This document shows, piece after piece, positions 1 through 4,991 of a DNA stretch of 5,629 bases (positions within the stretch are counted from its first letter, which is position 1; every line of letters begins with the position of its first letter). The notes below the pieces were generated by a model. The model had not been told where the DNA came from. It did no database searches and saw only the letters and a list, made by a program, of their open reading frames with translations. Location of the stretch: NCBI GenBank assembly GCA_016199015.1, contig JACQHN010000020.1:1-5629 (forward strand). Reading direction: 5' to 3'. Source of the DNA: Nitrospira defluvii (lineage in GTDB: Bacteria; Nitrospirota; Nitrospiria; Nitrospirales; Nitrospiraceae). A program made the position numbers and the translations under genes.

Positions 1-1
1 C

Positions 2-436
2 ATCATCGCCCTGGCCGGTGTCGCAGCAGAGACAGGCGTGGTCATGCTCGTTTATCTCGATGATGCCTATGAGCAGCGAGTGCGTGAAGGCCGAATGGCG
101 ACGGCGCACGATCTGCGTGAGGCCATTCTGGAAGGAGCTGTCCAGCGTGTGCGCCCGAAAATGATGACGGTCGCCGCGATCATGGGGGGCTTGCTTCCGA
201 TCATGTGGACGACCGGCACCGGCGCGGACGTCATGAAACGGATCGCCGCGCCGATGATCGGCGGGATGGTCAGTTCGACGGTGCTGACCTTGCTGGTGAT
301 ACCGGTTCTCTATGCCTTATGGCGCAGCTGGTCTATGTCCATCGGGGCCCCGCCCCGGCTCACCAGCACCGACCTTTCTCTGGAAGAGCAGGAAGGCATG
401 AGCGCGTCCGAGAGACGAACGCATGAAGCGCGGTGA
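2..436 (+). CDS. cusA: CusA/CzcA-type heavy-metal efflux RND pump, C-terminal part (5' end outside window)
   Basis: The frame is open from the window edge and ends at TGA 434-436, giving the last 144 residues of a protein that is normally about 1,040 long. The family is an inner-membrane proton-driven pump that, with a periplasmic adaptor and an outer-membrane channel, exports metal ions such as Cu(I)/Ag(I) or Zn/Co/Ni. Visible here are the last three membrane helices: residues about 1-19 with the motif GVAAETGVVMLVYL, about 54-70 ([15 protein letters not shown]), and about 84-107. The conserved loop [10 protein letters not shown] lies between the first two. By motif, the Glu of AAETG and the Lys of RVRPK correspond to the proton-relay Glu and Lys known in E. 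coli CusA (recalled from the family). The tail after the last helix is hydrophilic and family-variable. The metal cannot be decided from this part; Cu/Ag is favoured but not proven. Confidence 0.93.
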   Translation: MIALAGVAAETGVVMLVYLDDAYEQRVREGRMATAHDLREAILEGAVQRVRPKMMTVAAIMGGLLPIMWTTGTGADVMKRIAAPMIGGMVSSTVLTLLVIPVLYALWRSWSMSIGAPPRLTSTDLSLEEQEGMSASERRTHEAR

Positions 437-467
437 GCGGGATAGAAGATAGATTCAATTAGCAGTC

Positions 468-493
468 GGTGCGAGGACACTCGCCCATATTTT
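468..493 (+). terminator. Probable intrinsic terminator after cusA
   Basis: A GC stem GCGAG (471-475) and CTCGC (480-484) closes a GACA tetraloop. It can be lengthened by GG/CC pairs across one bulged T, and ATATTTT (487-493) follows. It lies 31-57 bases after the cusA stop, the right place to end that transcript. The stem is short and the T run is only four long, so efficiency is uncertain. Confidence 0.4.
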
Positions 494-509
494 ACACATC
501 ATGCAAAGG

Positions 510-552
510 AGGGAGGTGACGACAGACCTCGGCGAAACCGGTGGGAACCGAG
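510..552 (+). other. Leader segment with full anti-SD match and a small hairpin, upstream of the exported-protein gene
   Basis: Between the cusA terminator and the next gene, GGAGGTGA (512-519) is an exact complement of the usual 16S rRNA 3' end, yet no convincing gene starts from it. It is followed by an inverted pair CTCGG (528-532) and CCGAG (548-552). This could be a leader or regulatory element for the gene at 662, or the remains of a lost small gene. I do not recognise a known riboswitch. Confidence 0.2.
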
Positions 553-661
553 CGGAGAACGCAGTCCGTCTTCACGGAGTGTTGGGTGGAAACGTGATCA
601 GATCCATAACCATCAGCCGGCGCTCGGACAGGATGCGCCATAACAAGGGAAGGGGGAAATC

Positions 662-1015
662 ATGAGACCGAATGGGAACCTGTTGAAAGGTGTCGTCGCG
701 GCTCTGATGCTGGTGGGAGTCGTGGCGTGCGCGGTCGTTGCCAGTCCGCCCCAAGACCTTGTGGCCAAGAACGACCATGCAGGGCTGGAAACCTGGTATG
801 TGAAGGAGGCCGCCCATCTTCGACAACGCGCGAAGGACATGCTGGTGATGGCGGAGGAGTATCAGAAGAATCCCGGACTAAATACGCGTGAGGTGGTGTC
901 CAACAAGATCGATATGGTCCAGCACTGCCAAACCCTCGCGGCAATCTACACCAAGGCGGCTGATGAGGCCGAGATAATCGCAGCCGCTCATCGAGACATG
1001 AAGGGCCATTCGTAG
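662..1015 (+). CDS. Small exported protein or lipoprotein of unknown function, associated with metal efflux genes
   Basis: A 117-residue protein. The ATG start is supported by a purine-rich site (GGGAAGGGGG) about 6 bases upstream. The N terminus is a clear export signal: a basic n-region, then a hydrophobic stretch at about 8-22. Residues 20-23 (VVAC) fit a lipobox with Cys23 as the lipidated residue. Cleavage by signal peptidase I after AVVA (residue 27) is the alternative. The mature part is mostly charged helix (about 30-115) rich in Ala, Glu, Lys and His, with [16 protein letters not shown] and a QHCQTLA segment, suggesting a short helical-hairpin periplasmic protein. I do not recognise a named family, although I recall similar small proteins beside CusA-type pumps. 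Here it sits between one partial pump gene and a pump remnant, so a role in envelope metal handling is inference only. Confidence 0.75.
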   Translation: MRPNGNLLKGVVAALMLVGVVACAVVASPPQDLVAKNDHAGLETWYVKEAAHLRQRAKDMLVMAEEYQKNPGLNTREVVSNKIDMVQHCQTLAAIYTKAADEAEIIAAAHRDMKGHS

Positions 1016-1056
1016 GCAGTATTCGCGGGCGCAGTCCACAATTGGCAGGCCGTCTG

Positions 1057-1086
1057 TGCCCGACAGGGGAAACGCTCTGTCGGGCA
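1057..1086 (+). terminator. Perfect 10-bp hairpin after the exported-protein gene
   Basis: TGCCCGACAG (1057-1066) and CTGTCGGGCA (1077-1086) are perfect inverted repeats around a 10-base loop, starting 41 bases after the stop at 1015. No T run follows on the plus strand, so this is not a standard intrinsic terminator. It may still stabilise the mRNA end. It also lies immediately before the point where similarity to cusA begins, so it may mark the recombination boundary. Confidence 0.4.
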
Positions 1087-1089
1087 GGG

Positions 1090-1359
1090 GGTGAATGGAA
1101 ATCGCCTCGGTCAGATCTGCAGGAGGCCATCATTGAGGGGGCGGTGCAGCGAGTGCGGCCCAAGATGATGGCGGTCGCTGCGATCATGGGTGGCTTGCTT
1201 CCGATCATGTGGACGACCGGCACCGGCGCGGACGTAATGAAGCGAATTGCTGCTCCCATGATTGGGGGCATGGTGAGCTCGACAGTGCTCACGCTGCTCG
1301 TGATTCCGGTCCTCTATGGCCTGTGGCGCGGACAATGGTCAAGGCCTGGCATCAGGTGA
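1090..1359 (+). pseudogene. 5'-truncated remnant of a second cusA-type pump gene
   Basis: The frame reading [19 protein letters not shown] and onwards (from 1114) to TGA 1357-1359 is the last two membrane helices of a CusA-type pump. Compared over 72 codons with the copy at 110-325, I count 38 base differences (about 82% identity) but only four amino-acid changes (R/Q, L/I, T/A, A/G). Almost all changes are at third codon positions, so this sequence evolved as a working pump gene before it was cut. Similarity fades upstream of about 1090. The frame stays open to about 1042, but the only starts there are non-ATG, with no ribosome site. The final residues after the last helix differ from copy one. 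The rest of the gene (about 900 codons) is absent, so it cannot encode a functional pump. Confidence 0.85.
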
Positions 1360-1388
1360 CGATTCTGGTGAATGCGCATCGGTGTGCT

Positions 1389-1410
1389 GGGGTCACTGTG
1401 AGGTGGCCCC
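1389..1410 (+). terminator. Stem-loop after the cusA remnant, possible terminator
   Basis: GGGGTCAC (1389-1396) and GTGGCCCC (1403-1410) pair along 8 bp, including one G-U wobble, around a 6-base loop TGTGAG, 30 bases after the remnant's stop. A further GGGG at 1420-1423 could pair with the same CCCC, giving an alternative fold. There is no T tract, so termination is not certain. It may be the original 3' end of the lost pump gene. Confidence 0.3.
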
Positions 1411-1466
1411 GATCTGACTGGGGCAATAGACGCTCTGGAGTGTAGTCGGCCTGCACGAAGAGGCTG

Positions 1467-1470
1467 TTAG
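1467..1470. repeat. IS1380 target-site duplication, left copy (TTAG)
   Basis: TTAG directly abuts the left inverted repeat and is identical to 3174-3177. Confidence 0.85.
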
Positions 1471-1486
1471 CCGGGATTATTCATGA
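1471..1486 (+). repeat. IS1380 left terminal inverted repeat
   Basis: CCGGGATTATTCATGA matches the right end at 13 of 16 positions; the mismatches are at repeat positions 3, 8 and 14. This end is distal to the transposase start. Confidence 0.85.
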
Positions 1487-1677
1487 TGGTGGTCATGGAT
1501 CGTGTTCAGGCGATCGGCACAACCGTGTGGGTCTTCCGCACCGAATGGAGAGGGCTCGATGGGGGCTGCATGATGGGTGAGACCGCCCGGCACACCCTGA
1601 CCAGCATGGGCCAACACCGGGAGGGGGCTCTTTCGGACAGACCTCGCCCTTCTCCATCGGTGAGGCCATCCGTTGCG
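1487..1677. other. Non-coding IS segment between left end and transposase stop
   Basis: About 190 bases inside the IS, downstream of the transposase gene. No passenger gene or RNA was recognised. A long open frame on the plus strand runs through it and through the whole transposase, which I regard as an antisense shadow. Confidence 0.4.
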
Positions 1678-1725
1678 ACCGGGCTTCGTCCGGTGTTAGC
1701 CGGCCGTGGCCCCGACGGCCACGGC
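1678..1725 (-). terminator. Paired hairpins around the transposase stop codon
   Basis: GCCGTGGCC (1703-1711) and GGCCACGGC (1717-1725) form a perfect 9-bp stem with a 5-base loop inside the last codons of the transposase. A second stem ACCGG (1678-1682)/CCGGT (1690-1694) lies just past the stop. No T run follows on the minus strand. They may slow transcription or translation at the gene end. The first stem could also simply reflect GC-rich Ala/Val/Gly codons. Confidence 0.25.
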
Positions 1726-3069
1726 GACACGGCGCCAGGTGTCGCCCCACGGCGCGAATTGGGGCAGATGCATGACCAGCCGGCGGACGGATCGTTCCAC
1801 CCACACCGCCAGTTTCAGCAGCCGCTCCCGCAGGGTGGACACCTGCGCGCTGGCGCAGTCGGTGCCGTGAGCCTGACGGCGCAATTCCTGGAGCAGCACA
1901 TACGCCGCGGTGGTGAGCAGCACCCGGAATTGATTGGCCCAGAACCGCGAACAACTCGTCCGGCCCACCGCGAGTCCATTGTGCAACTCCTTGAGGCGGT
2001 TCTCCATCTCGCCGCGCTGACAGTAGATCGCGTACACCGTGGCCGGCGTGTCACCAAGATTGGTCACGACAAAGCGGGGATTACATTTGGGGTCTCGTTC
2101 CGGCACCCGGACGACCTCGGCTTTGATGATCACCCGGCGACGATGCGACCAACTCCGGGCCGCGTAGCCGGTCTCCCCGTAGACGTGCTCGGTGCGGCCG
2201 CTGTACTTGGACAGGCCATAGGCCTCGCCCAAGAGCCGTCCCGCGCGCTGCACCAGCCGCGCGTTGCTCGCCAGCCTCACCACATACTCGACCCGTTGTG
2301 CCTCCAAACAGTCGAGCCACGCGTTTCCGGCGAACCCACCATCGACGCGGACCCGGAGGGCCGCTCCAGGGAAGGCGCGGCGCAGATGCCGCACCAGCAT
2401 ACGCAGCAGACCGTGGGCGCCCCGCGTCGCCGGACTGTTGCCGGGTCGCAGCACGATCGCGACCAGATACTGGTCGGCTTCGTTGTTAAAGGTCAGGGTG
2501 GCGACCAGGGGCAGATAGCACCAGGTGTCGTAATGTCCGTTGAAGAACGTAAACGCCTGCTGCCCATGGGTGGGATCGTCCGTCGGGTCCAGATCAATCG
2601 TGATGCGCTGCGCGTGTCCCTTCAGCCGTGCTCGATGGTGCGCAATGACGGTGGCCGCCAGAGTCCGGCCCATCCGCGCCAAGGTCCACGGGCTCACCGC
2701 GTTCTCAAAGCGCGACAGGGTCGGCTGCGAGGCCAAGGCGGCGCCCGTCACCGGATCGCGTCCCACCGCCAGTTTGTGCAGCGGATCGTGGGCCAGGCGG
2801 GCGGCGTCGTTTGCATCCTCGTAGCCACAGGCCAGGCCGAAAATCCGTTGTCGCAGCAGATCGCGGAGCGGATGGAGAATCGTGTCCGGATCCCGGTGGT
2901 CAGTCAGACATCCGGCCAACTGATCGGTCAGCTGGAGCCGCTCATCCAGCGCCTTGAGCAACACCGCCCCGCCATCAGTACTGGCCTGGGCCTGATCGAA
3001 GCGCGCGACCACCGGCTTCAGGTGATCGTAGAATTTGAACGTCACTTGCGGTATACAGTCTGTCGCCAT
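1696..3069 (-). CDS. IS1380-family transposase (DDE type)
   Basis: A 457-residue transposase. The start at 3069 (MATDCIPQ) is chosen because AGAGGAG lies about 6 bases upstream. A start 13 codons earlier (3108) has no such site. Family-typical blocks occur in order: DGGAVLLKALDERL (about residue 32), DHRDPDTILHPLRDLLRQR (about 57), GLACGYEDANDAARL (about 78), LASQPTLSRFEN (about 112). Then come the catalytic-core motifs: IDLDPTDDPTHGQQ (about 158, first Asp), RVDGGFAGNAWL (about 241, second Asp) and YCQRGEMENRLKEL (about 349, with the Tyr-Arg-Glu signature; the Glu is about 356). It cuts and rejoins DNA at the element's inverted repeats. No frameshift or internal stop was seen, so it looks intact. 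Stop TAA is at 1696-1698. Confidence 0.95.
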   Translation of the reverse strand: MATDCIPQVTFKFYDHLKPVVARFDQAQASTDGGAVLLKALDERLQLTDQLAGCLTDHRDPDTILHPLRDLLRQRIFGLACGYEDANDAARLAHDPLHKLAVGRDPVTGAALASQPTLSRFENAVSPWTLARMGRTLAATVIAHHRARLKGHAQRITIDLDPTDDPTHGQQAFTFFNGHYDTWCYLPLVATLTFNNEADQYLVAIVLRPGNSPATRGAHGLLRMLVRHLRRAFPGAALRVRVDGGFAGNAWLDCLEAQRVEYVVRLASNARLVQRAGRLLGEAYGLSKYSGRTEHVYGETGYAARSWSHRRRVIIKAEVVRVPERDPKCNPRFVVTNLGDTPATVYAIYCQRGEMENRLKELHNGLAVGRTSCSRFWANQFRVLLTTAAYVLLQELRRQAHGTDCASAQVSTLRERLLKLAVWVERSVRRLVMHLPQFAPWGDTWRRVAVAVGATAG

Positions 3070-3157
3070 CGGGTCTCCTCTTCTCGGTCTATCGAAGCGC
3101 CTGAACACCGCTCCTATAGCACAGAGGGGAGTCCCGATGGCTTTTTTATGTCACGAG

Positions 3158-3173
3158 TCGTGAATTATCCAGG
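3158..3173 (-). repeat. IS1380 right terminal inverted repeat
   Basis: Read on the minus strand it is CCTGGATAATTCACGA. This end precedes the transposase start by about 90 bases, so the transposase promoter should lie between them. I did not find a convincing -35/-10 pair there. Confidence 0.85.
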
Positions 3174-3177
3174 TTAG
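3174..3177. repeat. IS1380 target-site duplication, right copy (TTAG)
   Basis: TTAG directly abuts the right inverted repeat and is identical to 1467-1470. It lies 8 bases beyond the stop codon of the minus-strand membrane gene. Confidence 0.85.
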
Positions 3178-3185
3178 AGGCTCTT

Positions 3186-3551
3186 CTAATTTCGGAAGTA
3201 GTTCCAGACATCAAACATATCGAGCACCAGGGACACCGCCATGGAGACCGACAAGATGAGCAAATACTGTTTGAATGAAGCCCCAGCGGTAGGAATCTTG
3301 ATCACGATATAGGCCAACAGCGGGACCCATGGGAAGTGGCCGAGCCCAAGGATCTTGGTGAATCCATATCGCGCATAGAGCCCCATCATCAGCATCGCGC
3401 TCGCGAGAAAATTCATGAAGATGAGCTGGGCAACCGCTTCCTGCCAGAAGGCGAGACTGGCCATGTTGACGAGCATGAGAAACAGTACCCACAGAGAGAC
3501 CCTTACGGGCTGCTCCATTAATTCAATGAAAAATCGCAACGGGTTTCTCAT
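3186..3551 (-). CDS. Small four-helix membrane protein of unknown function
   Basis: A 121-residue, very hydrophobic protein. The start at 3551 (MRNPLRFFIELMEQ) has AGAAGGAA about 9 bases upstream. A longer frame from GTG 3599 adds 16 residues but has no ribosome site. Four likely membrane segments are seen: about 17-35, 39-60, 74-88 and 96-116. Helix two is Met-rich (MNFLASAMLMMGLY). A charged loop (ARYGFTKILGLGHFPW) separates helices two and three. I recall similar conserved hypothetical proteins but know no function. It lies 111 bases downstream of the interrupted DsrE-family gene on the same strand, so it may have been co-transcribed with it; that transcript would now run through the inserted element. 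The IS1380 target site lies just beyond its stop TAG (3186-3188). Confidence 0.8.
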   Translation of the reverse strand: MRNPLRFFIELMEQPVRVSLWVLFLMLVNMASLAFWQEAVAQLIFMNFLASAMLMMGLYARYGFTKILGLGHFPWVPLLAYIVIKIPTAGASFKQYLLILSVSMAVSLVLDMFDVWNYFRN

Positions 3552-3609
3552 GCCTGAATTCCTTCTGACGATGGGGATCAGCAGTGTGTTGGTGATCACT
3601 GATAAGGGG

Positions 3610-3649
3610 CGGACATCCGGCCGGCTCGATTGCGTCGTCCGGATGTCCG
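3610..3649. repeat. Perfect 11-bp inverted repeat between the membrane gene and the DsrE-family gene
   Basis: CGGACATCCGG (3610-3620) and CCGGATGTCCG (3639-3649) are exact inverted repeats around an 18-base loop, starting 13 bases past the DsrE-family stop on the minus strand. Neither strand has a T run, so it may be an mRNA-end stabiliser, a Rho-independent-like stem without a U tract, an operator ahead of the membrane gene, or a dispersed palindromic repeat. Confidence 0.45.
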
Positions 3650-3914
3650 ATGGCCTACCGCACTAGAATGTGATGATCTGATATCCCTGGGACGCGAGCT
3701 TCTTGAAGCTCGGATGGCCGTCGTATTCCCCCGTCAGTTTCACGCCGCATGCGACTACGCTGTCCTTCACGCCGAATGCTCCGGCGCAAAACTCGCAGGC
3801 GCCTGCGATCCGATCCTTCACCGCCATGTACAGCCCGTGGGCCATGTGATCGGGCTTCTCCAGCTCGGGAATCCATTTCGGCCCGGCCCCGTCGAAAATA
3901 AGTTGCACATCGTC

Positions 3915-3918
3915 CTAG
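3915..3918. repeat. MITE target duplication, left copy (CTAG)
   Basis: CTAG abuts the element and differs at one base from the right copy CTGG. On the minus strand, keeping this copy instead would give an in-frame TAG, so it is the mutated one. Confidence 0.65.
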
Positions 3919-4096
3919 CCCGTATGATCCATGAACACTTCTGCTACAAACGCGGATAGGCTGTTGCGACAGGCGTGCTCGCCACTCAGTCGGTCCACAT
4001 ACTGTTTCAAGTATGTCTCCCTCCTTCGTGGCTGCGCTTGCCTGTCTCACGACGCGTCTACGCGTTTTCGCAACGAACCGTCATGAATCATGCGGG
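3919..4096. mobile_element. 178-bp MITE with IS1380-like ends, inserted in the DsrE-family gene
   Basis: The ends are CCCGTATGATCCATGA (3919-3934) and, read inward from the other side, CCCGCATGATTCATGA (4096-4081), matching at 14 of 16 positions. The flanks are CTAG (3915-3918) and CTGG (4097-4100), a probable 4-bp target duplication with one later transition. Only the CTGG form restores a sense codon (CAG on the minus strand), so the CTAG copy carries the change. The ends match those of the IS at 1471-3173 at 12 or 13 of 16 positions, but the interiors are unrelated, so a different IS1380 relative probably moved it. Inside there are further pairs: GTTGCGA (3963-3969) with TCGCAAC (4068-4074), and GACAGGC (3968-3974) with GCCTGTC (4040-4046). 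The single strand could therefore fold into a long imperfect hairpin. It encodes no transposase. Confidence 0.85.
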
Positions 4097-4100
4097 CTGG
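4097..4100. repeat. MITE target duplication, right copy (CTGG)
   Basis: CTGG abuts the element. On the minus strand it supplies codon CAG (Gln35) of the restored DsrE-family protein. Confidence 0.65.
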
Positions 4101-4201
4101 CCATCCTTGAACTCCTTGACCGCTTCCATCGCATTGACCACGCGTCCCAATCCCTTATGGGTGTCGGTGTCGGCTAAACCCACGATCGCAACTTTGGACA
4201 T

Positions 4202-4447
4202 GCTGCACTCCCTTCAGAAGACAGTAGAACCGCGTTGTCTCGTTCTCTCGGACAGAGGCGGCAAGAATGTGTGCTGACAAGTCCCACTCTACCGTTCATT
4301 CCACCGCGCATCTGTAGCCTGGATTACAAAGACGCAGTGTGCCGGTTTCTTTTGTCACACGTGAGCTGCCTTACAGATGGATGCCGCACCGGCAGGTAGG
4401 ATCGCGACAGCGTGCGACAACACGAACCACTCACAGGGAGGTGCGGG
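4202..4447. promoter_or_regulatory. Divergent intergenic region, presumed promoters for both directions
   Basis: About 246 bases separate the minus-strand DsrE-family gene from the plus-strand zinc-ribbon operon, so promoters for both should be here. TTGTCA-like boxes exist on both strands (for example TTGTCACACGTGAG near 4354), but none has a good -10 partner at the right distance. The region also contains a CACGTG palindrome. I see no gene or RNA in it. Confidence 0.3.
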
Positions 4448-4657
4448 ATGACCTGCGAACGGTGCGATGGCCTGATGGTCAGCGAGCAGATGTGCGATCT
4501 GCGAGGAACGAACCGAGAACTTTATGCGAACGGCTATCGCTGTCTGCTCTGCGGCGATGTCGTCGATGCGACGATTTCCGAGAACAGGAAACGGCCGGCA
4601 GAGGCAAGTGCTCCGTCCATCACCGATACCGCTCGAATGCCAAGCGTGGCGGCGTAG
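4448..4657 (+). CDS. Small double-CxxC zinc-ribbon-like protein
   Basis: A 69-residue protein. The start at ATG 4448 is set by CAGGGAGG about 6 bases upstream; a GTG 36 bases earlier has no such site. Two cysteine pairs, C3-E-R-C6 and C32-L-L-C35, are spaced like the knuckles of a zinc ribbon. The segment between them (DLRGTNRELYANGYR) should form the strands. The tail from about residue 45 is polar, Ala/Ser-rich and probably disordered. I recall many such tiny CxxC proteins in Nitrospira-like genomes, without known function. They may bind Zn or other metal and act in regulation or protein contacts. It is the first gene of a likely three-gene operon, ending 65 bases before the next start. Confidence 0.82.
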   Translation: MTCERCDGLMVSEQMCDLRGTNRELYANGYRCLLCGDVVDATISENRKRPAEASAPSITDTARMPSVAA

Positions 4658-4722
4658 CCTCGTCATGGCGATCCGGCTCTTTGCACGACTGATCGGGGCC
4701 TGATCAAGGAAGGAGGCACCTC

Positions 4723-4971
4723 ATGACATTCCAAGACGAGGCAATCACGGCCCTTCGCATCCAACTCCACGAACTACCCTGTCCAACTTGCGGACGTCAT
4801 GAACTGGAGCCGGCGCTCCAATGCGATTATTACCCGGACGGCTGTCTTTGGCTGGTTCGCTGCAGCACGTGCCGGGCGCAATACCACCTTGAGCATCGGA
4901 GCGGGCCTGCTTGGGATGAGGATGTGCAGACTGGTGTACCGGCGGACCCGGCGGCTACTGAACCCTATTAA
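4723..4971 (+). CDS. Second small CxxC (zinc-ribbon-like) protein
   Basis: An 82-residue protein starting at ATG 4723, with AAGGAAGGAGG ending about 6 bases upstream, a very strong ribosome site. Cysteine pairs C20-P-T-C23 and C47-S-T-C50 frame a β-rich stretch (LQCDYYPDGCLWLVRC) with two additional cysteines (C34 and C41). The likely fold is a zinc ribbon; the extra Cys could bind metal or form a disulfide. The C-terminal 20 residues are acidic and Pro/Ala-rich. It is not a copy of the neighbour at 4448: the spacing between pairs and the surrounding residues differ. It is followed after 20 bases by the CBS gene, indicating co-transcription. No specific function is recognised. Confidence 0.82.
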   Translation: MTFQDEAITALRIQLHELPCPTCGRHELEPALQCDYYPDGCLWLVRCSTCRAQYHLEHRSGPAWDEDVQTGVPADPAATEPY

Positions 4972-4991
4972 CAGACAGAGAGGAGGGCCCC

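Larger units (their letters stand above)
1471..3173 (-). mobile_element. Complete IS1380-family insertion sequence, 1703 bp
   Basis: Both ends were located directly. The left end reads CCGGGATTATTCATGA (1471-1486). The right end, read inward on the minus strand, is CCTGGATAATTCACGA (3173-3158). They match at 13 of 16 positions. The bases just outside are TTAG on both sides (1467-1470 and 3174-3177), a 4-bp target duplication as expected for IS1380 elements. The length and single transposase gene of about 457 codons also fit that family. Removing the element leaves an intergenic region between the cusA remnant and the minus-strand membrane gene, so the insertion broke no recognisable gene. Identical flanks and an intact transposase suggest a recent, possibly still active, insertion. 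The IS name was not determined. Confidence 0.93.
3663..4201 (-). pseudogene. DsrE-family gene interrupted by a 178-bp MITE-like element
   Basis: The N-terminal part begins at ATG 4201 (MSKVAIVGLADTDTHKGL), with GAAGGGAG about 6 bases upstream. It runs to codon 35 (KEFKDGQ), where it enters foreign DNA and stops after two more codons at TGA 4090-4088. The rest resumes at 3914 (DDVQLIFDGAGPKW) and ends at 3663. Skipping 3915-4096 rejoins the two parts in frame as one 118-residue protein, the length expected of small DsrE-like proteins. Typical blocks are VVNAMEAVKEF, LIFDGAG, WIPELEKPDH, ACEFCAGAFGVKD (with a CxxC pair) and EYDGHPSFKKLASQGYQIITF-type end. DsrE-family proteins are small cytoplasmic proteins linked to sulfur transfer and redox chemistry; the exact role of this subgroup is unknown. 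A GTG at 3908 could in principle start the C-terminal half, but it has no good ribosome site. Confidence 0.9.

Noticed and set aside
501..665. 54-codon frame (MQRREVTTDLGE...) overlapping the start of the exported-protein gene
   Set aside because: There is no ribosome site before its ATG, its composition is Arg/Gly-rich, and the frame contains the ribosome site of the next gene. The TGA/ATG overlap is suggestive but not enough.
1042..1113. N-terminal extension of the pump remnant ([17 protein letters not shown])
   Set aside because: It begins at TTG with no ribosome site and runs through a perfect hairpin, so it is probably only an accidental open frame upstream of the remnant.
660..1292. 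210-codon frame on the minus strand
   Set aside because: It lies opposite the exported-protein gene and the pump remnant, both of which have strong protein evidence, and it looks like no known family.
3070..3157. Transposase promoter inside the right IS end
   Set aside because: A TATAGG-like box exists on the minus strand near 3115, but no -35 box at 16-18 bases was found.
1483..3177. 564-codon open frame on the plus strand across the entire IS
   Set aside because: It is antisense to a clear IS1380 transposase, has Arg/Pro/His/Gln-rich composition without recognisable domains, and starts and stops at the IS ends. It is a shadow of GC-rich coding DNA.
3663..3908. Intact 81-residue DsrE-like gene starting at GTG 3908
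   Set aside because: It would start in the middle of the conserved VQLIFDGAG strand and lacks the N-terminal strand, which is found at 4201. It is a fragment of the split gene.
3655..4050. 131-codon minus-strand frame spanning the MITE and DsrE-family C-terminal half
   Set aside because: It is in a different frame from the recognisable DsrE sequence and begins inside the MITE.
4316..4332. TAGCCTGGATTA-like sequence resembling an IS1380 end
   Set aside because: Only about 8 bases match, the inner CATGA block is absent, and there is no partner end or duplication. It is likely chance.
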